Below the pieces are notes generated by a model. That model was not told the origin of the DNA, did no database searches, and was given only the letters and a program-made list of their open reading frames with translations. From Chryseolinea sp. (lineage in GTDB: Bacteria; Bacteroidota; Bacteroidia; Cytophagales; Cyclobacteriaceae): a DNA stretch of 64,000 bases. The stretch lies in assembly GCA_025923195.1 (NCBI GenBank), contig JAICGJ010000002.1:50290-114289 (forward strand). The letters are read 5' to 3'. Below, piece after piece: positions 35,895 through 44,353 of this stretch (its first letter is position 1; the number at the start of each line of letters is the position of its first letter). Position numbers and translations under genes: made by a program.

Positions 35895-36353
35895 TTACGC
35901 CAGAACCTCCAAAATTATGTCGTGAAGAGTCTTACGATGAATGAGGAAATTGCCCCACGCAATGCCGTGGATTATAATCATTACGACTATCGCAGCCAAA
36001 CCAAACAGAATACTGTAGTGGTGAACGCTCAGAATTACTCCTGAAACCAGCATTATAAATGTCCAGAGGATAAGAAAGATTCGCGTTGATGGAATTAGCC
36101 TGTAACGCAGAAAAATGAGACAACCGTTGGACGTTGGATCAATCTTGCCATCGACCACTGGCATAAAGCTATTTGGCCGCCGCTGGCGGACCATCAACTG
36201 AAATCGATCATTCAGGATCCACCCTGCCAATATTGCGGTAGGTCTACCTAACACATCAACTTGCACTGTTGCCACATTTAGTCTATCTATTACGACGTCC
36301 CAATCGTGAGCGACAACCAACGTCTCGCTTGCTTCCGGTAGAAGTTTGATCAC
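35895..36353 (-). CDS. Hypothetical membrane protein
   Basis: Protein of 152 residues. The first 90 residues are soluble (VVAHDWDVVIDRLNVATVQV, GWILNDRFQLMVRQRRPNSF), then two hydrophobic spans follow (IFLILWTFIMLVSGVILSVH and ILFGLAAIVVMIIIHGIAW). The first codon overlaps the ridA stop by four bases (ATGA), so it is translated with ridA. No family is recognised. A cytoplasmic domain on a two-span anchor is the simplest topology. Confidence 0.7.
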   Translation of the reverse strand: MIKLLPEASETLVVAHDWDVVIDRLNVATVQVDVLGRPTAILAGWILNDRFQLMVRQRRPNSFMPVVDGKIDPTSNGCLIFLRYRLIPSTRIFLILWTFIMLVSGVILSVHHYSILFGLAAIVVMIIIHGIAWGNFLIHRKTLHDIILEVLA

Positions 36354-36730
36354 CTCAGTGCAATGCAGGAAACTTCAACATTAACATCCTTAGGTAATCG
36401 ACTGACCTCTACTGTCTCGCGGGCCGGCGGAGCGACTTGAAAATACCTTCCGTAAACCTCGTTTACCCGAGGAAAGCTTCCCATATCTTTCAGGAAAATT
36501 GTTGTTTTCACAACGTCCTTAAAATCCATTCCGCCAGATCTCAGAATTTCTCCCAAGTTTGTCATTACTTGATTTGTCTCTGCTTCAATATCCGAAGTAA
36601 TGAGATTCCCGGTGGATTTCTGAATAGCAATTTGTCCGCTGACAAACAGCATGTTTCCATATTTAATAGCCTGACTGTAGGGACCGATCGGCTCCGGCGC
36701 CTTTTCTGAAAAAACAATCTTCTTTGACAT
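36350..36730 (-). CDS. ridA: RidA family enamine/imine deaminase
   Basis: Protein of 126 residues from the ATG at 36730; ten upstream codons in frame are probably not used. The family signatures are present: KAPEPIGPYSQAIKYGNMLF, FVSGQIA, and the C-terminal RETVEVSRLPKDVNVEVSCI with the Arg that binds the substrate carboxylate. RidA hydrolyses reactive 2-aminoacrylate and related imines, protecting PLP enzymes. It is divergent from the Na/Pi cotransporter gene, with 221 bases between starts. Confidence 0.95.
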   Translation of the reverse strand: MSKKIVFSEKAPEPIGPYSQAIKYGNMLFVSGQIAIQKSTGNLITSDIEAETNQVMTNLGEILRSGGMDFKDVVKTTIFLKDMGSFPRVNEVYGRYFQVAPPARETVEVSRLPKDVNVEVSCIALR

Positions 36731-36951
36731 CGATAGAGGTTTGAATGAATTCGCAGGCAAATTATAACATCATAGTCATGATATGAAATGAACTGAAGCA
36801 TTCCACCAATGGAATCACAAACTACCTGTTGGCATTTGAAAAAAAATCGCCATCGGTCATGATCTCATTGCGCTTCGGCAGTCAATTAAGTTATTGTTAA
36901 AGATGCTCGCGCTAAATCTTTTGGCGTATTTTTATCAGTCGATTAAGGATA

Positions 36952-38559
36952 TTGGAAACTCAGCAAACCATCGAACCGAAAGTAAAGACCTGGAGTAATA
37001 TCCGAATGGCACTTTACATCCTTTTGGCATTTCTACTTTTTCTGTTCGCATTGGATTTGATGACGTCTTCTCTGCAGCATATCGGGAGAAATGTTGCGGA
37101 GACGATCCTGATGGCAACGGCCAATCCGTTTACGGGGTTGTTTATCGGCCTTCTCATTACGGCAATGCTCCAAAGCAGCTCCACTACAACATCTTTGGTT
37201 GTGGCGCTTGTGGCATCCGGATCAATCACTTTGCAAAATGCCACACCCATCATTATGGGCGCCAATGTTGGAACGACGATAACGAGTACCATTGTTTCGT
37301 TGGGATTCATCAATAAACGGAAGGAATTCAGAAGAGCAGTCGCGGCTGGTACGTATCATGACTTTTTCAATATCCTTACCGTTATAGTCTTATTTCCGCT
37401 AGAATATTACTATGGCTTCTTGTCATCATTAGCGGCATGGATCTCGAATTTATTCATTACGCCCTCCGTTGTGCCTGTGGAAAGCCGTGTTACTCAATTT
37501 TGGTTTGGATTTAGCCCTGTGATAAATTTCTTGATTGAGAAAATCCCAAGTGCATTTTTCCTGACGACAGTCGCATTGATTCTTCTCTTTGCCTCCATTC
37601 TTGCTTTCCGGAAGCTAATTTCGAATCTGCTAAAAGCGCAATCTCCTGAAGTATTTAGCAGGTTTTTTTTCAAGAGTCAGCTGAAATCATTTAGCTGGGG
37701 TCTGCTTACTACCGCTGCAATTCGATCGAGTACGATCACGACGTCGGTTGTTGTCCCTATCGTTGCAAAGAAAGTTGTCAAATTGAGTCAGGCCGCGCCT
37801 TTTATAATGGGTGCAAACATTGGAACAACCATTACCGCATTTATTGCCGCGCTTCTCAATTCAAATACCTCTAGTACATTAAGCATTGCGATAGTGCACT
37901 TCTTGTTTAATTTCATCGGTGTCCTCATGTTCTTCCCAGTGCCGGTGTTGAGAAAATTGCCTGTGGGCCTTGCCAACAGCATGGGAAAGTTAACTTTAAA
38001 ATATCGTCTGGCAGGGTTTGTTTACTTGCTTACAACATTCTTTTTCCTTCCCTTCTCGCTTATCTTTCTAAATCAGGATTCCATCCAGACTTTGAATATT
38101 GTTTACGAACAAGTCGACGAGAACAGGAAATCGTTTTACACGCTCGTGGCAAAATTCAATACAAGAACGCAAAGTGGTGAGTGGACGAAGTACCCCGATA
38201 CGTCCGGCAATATCGATGCCGTACCCAGCCTCATTTACCCAATTTCCGTAAGGAATAATACCCTTTTTGTCGGGAAGGAAATGTTCTTGTTCAATCGTCC
38301 GGGGTTTTGCTGGGATGGTGAGAATGTTACTGGTAAATTCCAATCCTGCATTGAATCGATATTGCCTTCAATAAATATTTCAGATTACAAATTTGACTCG
38401 GTATATGTGTGCCGGGTAGTATATACGAACCCTATCGATTCTGTTGTGCACAAATACTATGTCAGCGCACCCCTAAAGATCTATTTGAAGCATGAGGTCT
38501 TAACCTCTGAAAATGATACCAAGGTCGTTGAAAAACTCATCCAGTTCGAAACCCGTTAA
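36952..38559 (+). CDS. Na/Pi cotransporter family protein with unusual C-terminal domain
   Basis: Protein of 535 residues with about eight membrane spans in two inverted halves. The first half carries AMLQSSSTTTSLVVALVASG, followed by PIIMGANVGTTITS; the second half has AAIRSSTITTSVVVPIVAKK, followed by PFIMGANIGTTITA, so the second QSSS motif has lost its Gln. The last 160 residues (YEQVDENRKSFYTLVAKFNT onward, with GKFQSCIESILPS) are a soluble domain and not the PhoU-like domain usually fused to this family. The start is TTG with AAGGA just upstream; a Met at codon 19 is an alternative. Confidence 0.9.
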   Translation: METQQTIEPKVKTWSNIRMALYILLAFLLFLFALDLMTSSLQHIGRNVAETILMATANPFTGLFIGLLITAMLQSSSTTTSLVVALVASGSITLQNATPIIMGANVGTTITSTIVSLGFINKRKEFRRAVAAGTYHDFFNILTVIVLFPLEYYYGFLSSLAAWISNLFITPSVVPVESRVTQFWFGFSPVINFLIEKIPSAFFLTTVALILLFASILAFRKLISNLLKAQSPEVFSRFFFKSQLKSFSWGLLTTAAIRSSTITTSVVVPIVAKKVVKLSQAAPFIMGANIGTTITAFIAALLNSNTSSTLSIAIVHFLFNFIGVLMFFPVPVLRKLPVGLANSMGKLTLKYRLAGFVYLLTTFFFLPFSLIFLNQDSIQTLNIVYEQVDENRKSFYTLVAKFNTRTQSGEWTKYPDTSGNIDAVPSLIYPISVRNNTLFVGKEMFLFNRPGFCWDGENVTGKFQSCIESILPSINISDYKFDSVYVCRVVYTNPIDSVVHKYYVSAPLKIYLKHEVLTSENDTKVVEKLIQFETR

Positions 38560-38560
38560 T

Positions 38561-38971
38561 GTGGGGGAATTTTACAAATCTTCTCTCTATATTGCAGCAT
38601 TAGACCAGCGCATAGTGTTCAAAGACTCCGTCCTAAAATTTCTGAAACTGGATGGCCTGATTGAAAATCTTACAGGCTATGTAGAATCGCGCATTGAGCT
38701 TACCAAAATGGAGATTCGGGAAGACATCGCTATGGGTCTTTCCAAGGTTTTGCTGGCGATCCTGATGGGAAGTGTTTTTACATTGTTTATCATACTTATC
38801 AGCATTGCTGTTGCACATCTTATTGCAAAATCCATTGGAGCATTTGGTGGATTCGCGGTCGTAGCGGGGTTTTACCTATTGCTGGGGTTGTTATTGTTTG
38901 CATTCAAAAATGCGATCAGTGAAAAGCTTCAGGATTATTTAATACAAATCATGAAGAAAAAGAAAAAATAA
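38561..38971 (+). CDS. Phage holin family (holin-X-like) membrane protein
   Basis: Protein of about 136 residues, start uncertain. The conserved part is LKLDGLIENLTGYVESRIEL, then TKMEIREDIAMGLSKVLLAI, with two spans (SVFTLFIILISIAVAHLIAK and AVVAGFYLLLGLLLFAFKNA). This is the PF07332 holin-X-like family found outside prophages in many Bacteroidota, probably a membrane-organising protein rather than a lysis factor. Possible starts are ATG 38513 (inside the transporter gene), GTG 38561 right after the transporter stop, and GTG 38615. I used 38561 as the compromise. The next gene begins two bases after its stop. Confidence 0.8.
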   Translation: MGEFYKSSLYIAALDQRIVFKDSVLKFLKLDGLIENLTGYVESRIELTKMEIREDIAMGLSKVLLAILMGSVFTLFIILISIAVAHLIAKSIGAFGGFAVVAGFYLLLGLLLFAFKNAISEKLQDYLIQIMKKKKK

Positions 38972-38973
38972 AT

Positions 38974-39384
38974 ATGGAATTGCTAGAGTCCACGGATGAT
39001 AAAAGCTTGTTGCTGAAAAAAACAGAACGGCACAAGCAGCAACTTCAGGAGGAGTTTAAATCCATCTCGGAGAGCACAGAAAAAATAATCACCAATGCTT
39101 TGGTTATCGGCGGTACATTAGCAGTCACCTATGTTATCGCGCGAACTTTTTTCAAATCCAAATCTAAACGCAAGACGGCTAAAAAAAACAAACCTTCAAA
39201 GGACGAAGCGGATGCATCTGATGTTGTTGACTCAAGTGCACAAGCAGGTATAATTTCTCAAATTGGATCTGCGCTGGCTGCCCAGGCAACTGTATTCCTG
39301 CTTGATCTGGCCAAAGACAAATTATCGTCCTACTTAAAAACGCATTTCGAAAAGGAAGCCGCGCCCAAGAATGAGCATTCTTAA
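38974..39384 (+). CDS. Hypothetical single-span membrane protein
   Basis: Protein of 136 residues: a charged helix (KKTERHKQQLQEEFKSISES), one membrane span (ITNALVIGGTLAVTYVIART), a basic/acidic linker (KSKSKRKTAKKNKPSKDEAD), and a C-terminal amphipathic segment (ISQIGSALAAQATVFLLDLA). It resembles the YtxH-like partners that follow holin-X-like genes in Bacteroidota. It starts two bases after the holin-X gene and overlaps the GGGP synthase start by 14 bases, so all three are co-translated. No enzymatic motif is present. Confidence 0.72.
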   Translation: MELLESTDDKSLLLKKTERHKQQLQEEFKSISESTEKIITNALVIGGTLAVTYVIARTFFKSKSKRKTAKKNKPSKDEADASDVVDSSAQAGIISQIGSALAAQATVFLLDLAKDKLSSYLKTHFEKEAAPKNEHS

Positions 39385-40135
39385 GAGTCTGCGCGAGCGT
39401 CATCGCGATGGAAAGAAGTCTATTGCCGTTTTAGTAGATCCCGACAAAGTCGAAGATCCAGCGCGATTGTTGCAACTGACCAACCTTGCAGCTGAAAATT
39501 GTGTTGACTTCTTTTTTGTCGGCGGAAGTCTCATTACGACACCTAACCTCGGACAAGTTGTAAAACTAATCAAGGACAATGTAACGATACCAGTAGTACT
39601 GTTTCCCGGTAACTTTATGCAGGTAGAGCCCTCAGCCGACGCATTACTTTTTTTGTCGCTGATTTCCGGACGAAATCCTGAGTTGCTAATTGGGCAACAT
39701 GTTATTGCGGCTCCCGTTTTGAAAAACACCAAGCTTGAAATTATCCCGACAGGATATATACTTATAAATTCGGGGCCTATCACCTCTGTAGCCTACATAA
39801 GCAACACCACACCCATTCCAGATGATAAATATTCGCTGGCTGCGTGTACAGCGATGGCGGGCGAAATGTTGGGACTTCAATGTATATACCTCGATGCTGG
39901 GAGCGGCGCTGAAAAGGAGATCAGCGTAAGAATGATCGCGTCTGTGAGAAAATCTGTTAATGTCCCACTAATTATTGGTGGTGGTATTAATACCAGTCAA
40001 AAAGCACTCTCTGCCCTGGAGGCCGGTGCGGACATGATTGTTATCGGAAATGCGCTTGAAAAAAAAACAAACCTGCTCAGCGAAATCTCTGACAAGGTTT
40101 ATGAGTGGAATCAAAGCATTGAGGCCCGGAAGTAA
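39371..40135 (+). CDS. Geranylgeranylglyceryl phosphate synthase-like (PcrB/GGGPS family)
   Basis: Protein of 254 residues with a TIM-barrel opening KSIAVLVDPDKVEDPARLLQ, where the Asp/Asp of VDPDK binds the metal and sn-glycerol 1-phosphate, followed by CVDFFFVGGSL, PVVLFPGNFMQVEPSADALL, YIPTGYILINSGP-like text (IIPTGYILINSGPITSVAYI), IYLDAGSGAE and LIIGGGINTSQKA. It should join a polyprenyl group to glycerol-1-phosphate as the first step of an ether lipid. This family, best known from archaea, is also found in Bacteroidota; the physiological product is unclear. It overlaps the preceding gene by 14 bases. Confidence 0.88.
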   Translation: MSILKSLRERHRDGKKSIAVLVDPDKVEDPARLLQLTNLAAENCVDFFFVGGSLITTPNLGQVVKLIKDNVTIPVVLFPGNFMQVEPSADALLFLSLISGRNPELLIGQHVIAAPVLKNTKLEIIPTGYILINSGPITSVAYISNTTPIPDDKYSLAACTAMAGEMLGLQCIYLDAGSGAEKEISVRMIASVRKSVNVPLIIGGGINTSQKALSALEAGADMIVIGNALEKKTNLLSEISDKVYEWNQSIEARK

Positions 40136-40254
40136 TCCTGCCGCCTAGGTCCGAAGTGACCGGCCAGTTAACAATTTTGAAGAAATCAGCCTTTATCCAG
40201 TATGCGAATATTAATTCCAGTAAATGAATGCTTTACGATGAACAATGTAATTTT

Positions 40255-42111
40255 ATGAAATTTCTATCCTGTTGTTTAATCTTAATTTTACTCGCCACTG
40301 GGTGTGGCCAACAAAATACCCGTGAACCGCTCAGTATGAAACCTGATCCGCACTCATTCTCTAACCCTAACGAAGCTGTCGTAACCCATCTGCACTGGAA
40401 AGCCCGGGTGGATTTTATCACTAAGAAAATCGATGCAATTGCCACGTGGACCATAGAGCAAAAAGACGGCACAACGCAAATTATTTTTGATACAAATGAC
40501 CTTCATGTTGAAAAGGTTACGCTCGACAATGAAAGCACCGCCAGTTACGAACTAGCAGAGACTGCACCAAATTTGGGCAGGGCGCTTTCAGTGAAAATTA
40601 AGTCTGATACAAAAAAGGTTTCGATAACTTATAAAACCAGTCCGAATGGAGAGGCGTTGCAATGGCTCTCACCTCAACAGGCTGGTTCGGCAAGCCCTTT
40701 CCTTTTCACTCAATCGCAGGCCATTCTCGCCCGGAGTTGGGTACCCTGTCAGGACTCTCCTAGTATCCGCTTCACATATGATGCCGAAGTAACCGTACCT
40801 CAAGGGCTACTCGCTTTGATGAGCGCCCGCAATCCAAAGGAAAAAAATGAATCGGGCGTGTATGACTTTAAAATGAACCAACCAATACCATCATATTTAT
40901 TGGCATTGGCAGTAGGCGACATCAGCTTTCGACCGATCAGCAATCGTAGTGGTGTGTACGCAGAACCTTCGCTTGTGGATACAGCTACCTGGGAGTTTGC
41001 CGATATGGAAAAGATGATTGAAGGCGCAGAACAACTCTACGGCAATTACCGTTGGGAACAGTATGACGTGATCGTTTTGCCGCCAAGTTTTCCCTTTGGA
41101 GGCATGGAGAATCCGCGACTTACTTTTGCAACGCCAACGATACTGGCCGGAGACCGGTCGCTTACATCGCTAATAGCTCACGAGCTCGCCCACAGCTGGT
41201 CCGGAAATCTCGTTACGAATGCCACATGGAATGACTTTTGGCTTAACGAAGGATTTACCGTTTACTTCGAACATCGCATTATGGAGAAGTTGTATGGCAA
41301 AGATTATTCTGAAATGCTGGCAATGTTAGCCCTCCAGAGCCTTCGTGAAACAATCGCTGATCTAAAAAATCAGAACGCCTATGAAGATACCAAATTGAAG
41401 CTGAACCTCGACGAAAGAAATCCGGACGACGGTGTAACGGATATCGCCTATAACAAAGGATACTTCTTTCTGCGTTCCATCGAAGAAAAGTTCGGCCGCG
41501 ACAAATTTGATAATTTTGTCAGAGATTACTTTAGTGAAAATGCCTTTAAGGCTATGGACACGGAGGGTTTTATTTTCTTTTTGAAGAACTATTACCTTAC
41601 AAGGTTTAAGCTGACGATAGAAGAAGATTTTCTCAATGGTTGGATTTTCACGGAAGGGCTACCCGTCGACTGTCCTCAACCGGTTTCTGATCGGTTCGAC
41701 AGAGTCAACGAAGTCATCCATAAATGGGAAGACACCGGCCAGTTGGATGACGCAAAGACTTCATCATGGAGTACCCATGAGTGGCTGCATCTGTTAAAAA
41801 ATCTTCCAGACAGCCTCACTCAGTCCCAAATGGAAGCGTTTGACAACTTTGGCAAATTTACGTCTTCGGGCAACGCCGAAATATTGACAGCCTGGTTCAC
41901 ACACACGATACGTAACGGCTACACTAAGGCTGATGGTGAATTGGAAGATTTTCTAATTAACACGGGCCGCAGAAAATTCCTTAATCCACTGTACAAGGAG
42001 CTGATTAAAACTCCCCGTGGAAAGGAAAAGGCACGTTCGATTTATAAAAAGGCACGGCCCAACTATCACTTTGTGGCAACAAATACATTTGACAAGCTAT
42101 TGAACGAATAG
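40255..42111 (+). CDS. M1 family metallopeptidase, lipoprotein
   Basis: Protein of 618 residues from the ATG at 40255, which opens a lipoprotein signal (MKFLSCCLILILLATGCGQQ, lipobox LATGC). The N-terminal beta domain is followed by GGMENPRLTFATPTIL (the exopeptidase GxMEN motif), ARD, and the zinc site HELAHSWSGN with the downstream NEGFTVYFEHRIM. The last part is a helical leukotriene-A4-hydrolase-type domain (WSTHEWLHLLKNLPDSLTQS). It is most like the leukotriene A4 hydrolase/aminopeptidase B subgroup. It probably trims peptides in the periplasm or at the outer membrane. It is 119 bases behind GGGP synthase. Confidence 0.93.
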   Translation: MKFLSCCLILILLATGCGQQNTREPLSMKPDPHSFSNPNEAVVTHLHWKARVDFITKKIDAIATWTIEQKDGTTQIIFDTNDLHVEKVTLDNESTASYELAETAPNLGRALSVKIKSDTKKVSITYKTSPNGEALQWLSPQQAGSASPFLFTQSQAILARSWVPCQDSPSIRFTYDAEVTVPQGLLALMSARNPKEKNESGVYDFKMNQPIPSYLLALAVGDISFRPISNRSGVYAEPSLVDTATWEFADMEKMIEGAEQLYGNYRWEQYDVIVLPPSFPFGGMENPRLTFATPTILAGDRSLTSLIAHELAHSWSGNLVTNATWNDFWLNEGFTVYFEHRIMEKLYGKDYSEMLAMLALQSLRETIADLKNQNAYEDTKLKLNLDERNPDDGVTDIAYNKGYFFLRSIEEKFGRDKFDNFVRDYFSENAFKAMDTEGFIFFLKNYYLTRFKLTIEEDFLNGWIFTEGLPVDCPQPVSDRFDRVNEVIHKWEDTGQLDDAKTSSWSTHEWLHLLKNLPDSLTQSQMEAFDNFGKFTSSGNAEILTAWFTHTIRNGYTKADGELEDFLINTGRRKFLNPLYKELIKTPRGKEKARSIYKKARPNYHFVATNTFDKLLNE

Positions 42112-42141
42112 AATATTTATGTAACCATTTTCATTTTTCAC

Positions 42142-43497
42142 ATGTCCCTACTTAAAAAGATTAAAGCATCTGTCAACATTTTGCAAAGCCTCGATTTTGT
42201 AAAACTTGGCCAGCTCGCCGAGAAAGTTGATTTAAATAAAATGGTGGGTCTCGTGAGCGCAATGAAAGAAGAGGACCTTCAAAAGCTTGTCAAGTACCTT
42301 GAAGGCGGAAAGAAAAAGCACGAGTTCCCTGAAATCGACACTGATTTCTATGACCTCCACCAGCTGTTGAGCAGCGAAGAACGAGCTATTCAACTGCAGG
42401 TGAGAGACTTTATGCAAAAAGAAATCAAGCCGATCGTTAACAATTTCTGGTTACGAGATGAATTTCCGCACCAGATTATTCCTGAGCTGGCTAAGCTTAA
42501 CGTTTGTGGACTAACCTATCAGGGATATGGTTGTCCTGGCAAGTCATCGTTACTCGAAGGATTTATAGCGATGGAGATGGCGCGTGTGGATTGCTCTGTT
42601 TCAACCTTTTTTGGGGTGCAAAGCGGCCTTGCGATGGGCTCCATCTATTATTGTGGCTCAGAAGAACAAAAACAGAGATGGCTGCCTCCAATGCAAAAGA
42701 TGGAACAAATCGGTGCGTTCGGTCTAACTGAGCCTGAGGTTGGATCAGGTGTCGCCGGTGGGCTGACCTGTACGTGCAAGAGAAACGGTGATACCTGGGT
42801 TTTGAACGGACAAAAGAAATGGATCGGCAACGCGACTTTCGCTGATTTAATTGTTATCTGGGCCCGTGACCTTGATGACGGAAATGTAAAAGGTTTTGTC
42901 GTTGAAAAAGACACGCCAGGCTTTAAAGCTGAAAAGATCAAAGGCAAAATGGCCCTTCGTATCGTTCAAAATGCGCTGATCACTTTGACAGAATGCGGGG
43001 TTCCTGAAACAAATCGATTAAAAAATGCAAATTCGTTTAAAGATACAGCCAAAGTACTTCGCATGACCAGGGCTGGCGTTGCTTGGCAAGCAGTTGGTTG
43101 TGCACGTGGAGCATATGAAAGTGCCTTGCGATATACGAATGATAGAAAACAATTTGGCCGAACCATAAGCAGTTTTCAGATGGTGCAGGACCTCCTAGTG
43201 ATGATGCTAAGCAACCTCACGGCTATGCAAACAATGGTCTGCAGGTTGTCTCAGCTGCAGGACAATGGAAAGCTCACGGACGAGCAGGCTTCACTTGCAA
43301 AAGTATTTTGCACGCTTCGGACACGCGATATAGTTAGCCATGCCAGGGAACTTTTCGGTGGTAATGGTATTTTGATCGACTATGACATAGCCCGATTTGT
43401 CGCCGACGCGGAAGCCATCTATTCCTATGAAGGCACAAAGGAGATTAATACACTTATCGTCGGCCGTGCCATTACCGGGCAAAGTGCCTTTGTTTGA
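42142..43497 (+). CDS. Acyl-CoA dehydrogenase (glutaryl-CoA dehydrogenase-like)
   Basis: Protein of 451 residues. The first about 60 residues (MSLLKKIKASVNILQSLDFV onward) form a helical extension not usual in the family. The canonical domains follow: helical N-domain (SSEERAIQLQVRDFMQKEIK), beta domain with AFGLTEPEVGSGVAGGLTCT and FAD-contacting WVLNGQKKWIGNATFADLIV, and helical C-domain (DRKQFGRTISSFQMVQDLLV, ARELFGGNGILIDYDIARFV). The catalytic Glu is in YSYEGTKEINTLIVGRAITG. It resembles glutaryl-CoA dehydrogenase in the C-domain. The acyl substrate is not established. It follows the peptidase by 30 bases. Confidence 0.92.
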   Translation: MSLLKKIKASVNILQSLDFVKLGQLAEKVDLNKMVGLVSAMKEEDLQKLVKYLEGGKKKHEFPEIDTDFYDLHQLLSSEERAIQLQVRDFMQKEIKPIVNNFWLRDEFPHQIIPELAKLNVCGLTYQGYGCPGKSSLLEGFIAMEMARVDCSVSTFFGVQSGLAMGSIYYCGSEEQKQRWLPPMQKMEQIGAFGLTEPEVGSGVAGGLTCTCKRNGDTWVLNGQKKWIGNATFADLIVIWARDLDDGNVKGFVVEKDTPGFKAEKIKGKMALRIVQNALITLTECGVPETNRLKNANSFKDTAKVLRMTRAGVAWQAVGCARGAYESALRYTNDRKQFGRTISSFQMVQDLLVMMLSNLTAMQTMVCRLSQLQDNGKLTDEQASLAKVFCTLRTRDIVSHARELFGGNGILIDYDIARFVADAEAIYSYEGTKEINTLIVGRAITGQSAFV

Positions 43498-43624
43498 TCG
43501 GTCAATATAGTTCAAGGCATGCTTTAGACGCTTCAGTCTTTTAAAAGGACAAACCAGCAATATTTTTTTCTTTGAATACAACTCCTGCTGTTATTTGGGT
43601 GTCTATTGGATGCTGGTTCTAATT

Positions 43625-43825
43625 ATGTTTACGAAGAGGATCATATTACTAATAATTGGGATAGTTGTGGCGATAGCTATTTGCTTTTCGACAAGTCTTT
43701 TCGGGATGAAAATAGCAGCGGCACATACCCCAAACCGTGTTGAAAAATCCCTAGAATCTTATCCTGACTTCGTCTTTGTAGCTGACCGGTACATTGATTG
43801 GGAAGCCGTGATAACTAAGTTTTAG
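43625..43825 (+). CDS. Small single-span membrane protein (doubtful)
   Basis: Possible protein of 66 residues with a strong membrane span right after the start (KRIILLIIGIVVAIAICFST) and a short extracytoplasmic tail. Its last 75 bases overlap the 3' end of the convergent LEA2-like gene, whose C-terminus is standard, so one of the two may be longer than real. The topology is plausible but no homologue is recognised. Confidence 0.33.
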   Translation: MFTKRIILLIIGIVVAIAICFSTSLFGMKIAAAHTPNRVEKSLESYPDFVFVADRYIDWEAVITKF

Positions 43826-44272
43826 CGAACCTTCATAACGCACTTCAAATTTCTTTCCTCCAATCATACCCAAAACAGTATCCATGAAACCAAGCTCCTT
43901 CATAGCCAGTTTCACTTCAATAGGGACAGAAAACTCATCGTTGGAAGGTATTATGGTTTTTAGCTCCTGATTTACAGAAGCTGCTTTTTTCCCATCAACA
44001 AAAATATCGACGTTGATCCGTTTAAGTTTGCCACGAACGGCATTCGGATTATAAAATATTGCATTTGCCTTTAACATGGGCTCGGACGTGGCGTCCACTA
44101 CGATGTCCTTTATTTGACGCAAAACAATATCCTCTTTCGGTCGTGAACAACCCGCTGTTAATCCGGCCAGAACTAACGATAGGCATACACTAACGTATGC
44201 ATGGCCAAATTTTGGCAGTTTGGATCGTATTCCTGCAAAAAAAGCATTCCAGAGTTTTATTTCGGTCATCAT
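43751..44272 (-). CDS. LEA2-type lipoprotein
   Basis: Protein of about 173 residues with a lipobox LTAGCSRPKE at about residue 40. The N-region is unusually long (MMTEIKLWNAFFAGIRSKLP before the hydrophobic stretch), so the real start is uncertain; two adjacent ATG codons lie at 44269 and 44272. The mature part fits the LEA2/WHy fold: ANAIFYNPNAVRGKLKRINV, DIFVDGKKAASVNQELKTII, FSVPIEVKL and VRYEGSLKLSYHGFPINVPV. LEA2-like lipoproteins are thought to be structural in the envelope. Its promoter region is shared with the divergent oxygenase gene. Confidence 0.82.
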   Translation of the reverse strand: MMTEIKLWNAFFAGIRSKLPKFGHAYVSVCLSLVLAGLTAGCSRPKEDIVLRQIKDIVVDATSEPMLKANAIFYNPNAVRGKLKRINVDIFVDGKKAASVNQELKTIIPSNDEFSVPIEVKLAMKELGFMDTVLGMIGGKKFEVRYEGSLKLSYHGFPINVPVSYKDEVRIRF

Positions 44273-44353
44273 ACACGTATAGACTTTTGGCATGCTAAAT
44301 TGTTACATTATCAGCGGCATGCATTTATTTGTACGAACATAATTCGATTCCAC

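Noticed and set aside
38561..38971. Holin-like annotation as a sign of a prophage
   Set aside because: The protein is of the holin-X-like family found in ordinary chromosomes. No integrase, terminase, capsid, endolysin or att-like repeats are near.
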